Program-made: the position numbers and the translations under genes | Source: Treponema sp. | GTDB lineage: Bacteria; Spirochaetota; Spirochaetia; Treponematales; Breznakiellaceae | NCBI GenBank assembly: GCA_031266695.1 | Contig: JAISAK010000007.1 | Span: 1 to 6,493 of the forward strand | Length of the DNA: 6,493 nucleotides | Reading direction: 5' to 3' | Notes under the pieces: model-generated | What the model was told of the DNA's origin: nothing | What the model saw: only the letters and a program-made list of their open reading frames with translations | Databases searched by the model: none | Part shown: positions 5,427-6,493 of the stretch, piece by piece | How the letters are laid out: every line of letters begins with the position of its first letter | How positions within the stretch are numbered: the first letter of the stretch is position 1

Positions 5427-6493
5427 ATGCGATATTTTTGTATCCTGCTGCTGCCCCTCCTCATTGCTTCCTGTTCCGGGAAGGCGGACGGAACCGGGGC
5501 GGGAACCGCGGGGAATCCCGCCGCCGGAGCCCCGGCGGAACCCTTCGCGTCCCGGGCCGCCGAAGACGCGGAAGACGGCGAAGACGCCGGGGACGCCGTT
5601 CTTGAAAAAAACCGCGCCAGGGCGGCGGACCTCGCCGCGGCCCTGGACGACCGCCGCCTCGCGGCCCAGCTTATCATCTCCGGCATTGACGGACGGGAAC
5701 ATCCCGCTCCCGGCATGAGGCTGCTTTTGGACGAATGTCCCGCCGGGGGAATTGTGCTTTTCCGGTATAACCTTGACACGGACAACGGCGGGATAAAAAA
5801 CCTTATCGCCGAATGCGCCGCCCTTATCGTGCGGGCCGGCGCGGAACCTGTCATTCCTCCCCTTGTCGCGGTTGATCACGAGGGCGGCTCGGTCAACCGT
5901 TTTCAGCCCGGCGTCGCCTCCCTTCCCGCGGCGGGGACTTACTGGGAGCTTGCCCAAAGGGAAGGGCGGGCAAGGGCCCTTGAGCTTGTGGAAAGGGACA
6001 GCCGCCGCGCCGGGACGGAACTCCGGGCCCTCGGAATAAACGTAAACCTCGCGCCGGTGGCCGAATATCTGCGGGAGGATAACCGCGCTTTTCTTGACGA
6101 CCGTTCCTACGGCCCCGAAGCCCTTTTTGCCGGGGAAGCCGCCGCCGCCTTTGAGCGGGGCATGGAACAGGCGGGTCTTCTCTGCGTGGTAAAGCATTTT
6201 CCGGGAAGCGCCGGCGCCGATCCGCATAATTTTCCCTCAATCATCGCGGGGGGCAGGGAATTCCTCGACGAGCTTGCCGGCCCCTTTGCCGCGCTGATAA
6301 AGAACGGCAGGGCGCGGGCCGTAATGGCCTCCCACACCCTGGTTCCCGCCAGGGACGCCGGCGCCATCGCAAGCCTTTCCCGCGCGGTCCTGGAAGGCTG
6401 GCTCCGGGGCGAATTGGGCTTCCGCGGAATTATCGTGAGCGACGATTTTTCAATGGCCGCGGCGGGCCGGGGCGCGGACAACCCGGCCGTCCT
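5427..6493 (+). CDS. Glycoside hydrolase family 3 lipoprotein, NagZ-like beta-N-acetylhexosaminidase (3' truncated by window)
   Basis: Predicted to remove terminal beta-linked N-acetylglucosamine from peptidoglycan fragments or other glycans, as a lipid-anchored envelope protein. The 355 residues seen begin with a signal peptide ending in lipobox IASC (Cys16 lipidated). A low-complexity Gly/Ala/Asp/Glu linker follows to about residue 60, then the GH3 barrel. Motifs in order: GGIVLFRYN (107-115), VDHEGG (149-154), LAPVAEY (208-214), DDRSYG (224-229), KHFPG (256-260), DPH (265-267, the Asp-His acid/base pair of NagZ enzymes), MASH (300-303) and VSDDFSM (337-343) with nucleophile Asp339. The loop from KHFPG to the catalytic His is about 2 residues shorter than in E. 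coli NagZ. The lipoprotein signal fixes the ATG at 5427, although no RBS is visible. The gene runs off the right edge, so the end of the domain is unseen. It is divergent from rqcH. Confidence 0.9.
   Translation, partial: MRYFCILLLPLLIASCSGKADGTGAGTAGNPAAGAPAEPFASRAAEDAEDGEDAGDAVLEKNRARAADLAAALDDRRLAAQLIISGIDGREHPAPGMRLLLDECPAGGIVLFRYNLDTDNGGIKNLIAECAALIVRAGAEPVIPPLVAVDHEGGSVNRFQPGVASLPAAGTYWELAQREGRARALELVERDSRRAGTELRALGINVNLAPVAEYLREDNRAFLDDRSYGPEALFAGEAAAAFERGMEQAGLLCVVKHFPGSAGADPHNFPSIIAGGREFLDELAGPFAALIKNGRARAVMASHTLVPARDAGAIASLSRAVLEGWLRGELGFRGIIVSDDFSMAAAGRGADNPAV
5562..5597 (+). repeat. Four tandem 9-bp units in the GH3 lipoprotein linker
   Basis: Units at 5562, 5571, 5580 and 5589 vary around GAAGACGCC and are in frame, encoding (E/G)-D-(A/G) four times at residues 46-57. 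Because the unit is a multiple of three, gain or loss of copies would change linker length without breaking the frame. Confidence 0.7.

Noticed and set aside
5366..5854. 163-codon N-terminal extension of the rqcH frame
   Set aside because: It lies antisense to the GH3 gene and crosses the leader hairpin; homology and a strong RBS place the start at 5365.
5424..6227. 267-codon minus-strand open frame opposite the GH3 gene
   Set aside because: Antisense shadow in very GC-rich DNA; the + strand shows an unbroken GH3 domain with all motifs.

Overview
The window reads as chromosomal DNA of a spirochaete, most likely a Treponema-like species (termite-gut or other host-associated). That assignment is inference from recalled protein families: a eukaryote-type hexokinase of the treponemal kind, a short NFACT/RqcH protein, a MEMO-family protein and lipoproteins. 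There is no 16S rRNA or other decisive marker here. Positions 500 to 6493 are clearly GC-rich with G/C-ending codons. The first roughly 500 bases are AT-rich and look like a different, accessory kind of DNA.

Layout. Bases 3-173 (+) hold the end of an AT-rich reading frame that enters from outside the window; it may be a transposase tail. Bases 174-508 carry no gene. They hold a near-perfect 26-bp inverted repeat (253-278 / 378-403) bounded by TA dinucleotides that looks like a small MITE-type element, then a weak terminator-like hairpin and the likely hexokinase promoter. Hexokinase follows on + (509-1867). A short convergent gap (1868-1941) separates it from three minus-strand genes, in transcription order: rqcH-like NFACT protein (5365-3917), MEMO/AmmeMemoRadiSam-B-like protein (3836-2964) and a secreted M15-type peptidoglycan peptidase (2943-1942). 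The last two are tightly packed, and an alternative TTG start of the peptidase would overlap the MEMO stop codon. A 61-bp divergent control region (5366-5426) contains a perfect 8-bp-stem palindrome and a shared AT-rich promoter box. From it a lipoprotein of glycoside hydrolase family 3 (NagZ-like) runs rightward from 5427 off the end of the window.

How the genes fit together. Hexokinase feeds glucose into glycolysis. RqcH acts on nascent chains of stalled 50S subunits. The M15 peptidase and the GH3 lipoprotein are both envelope proteins that plausibly cut peptidoglycan (peptide and sugar bonds respectively), but they are not in one transcription unit. The MEMO-like protein has no assigned role. 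No defence system, CRISPR array, tRNA or rRNA was seen. The points most worth a second look are the 253-403 inverted-repeat element, the altered MEMO active site, the compact RqcH lacking a recognisable HhH domain, and the divergent region, where GH3 appears leaderless and rqcH starts with a hairpin.
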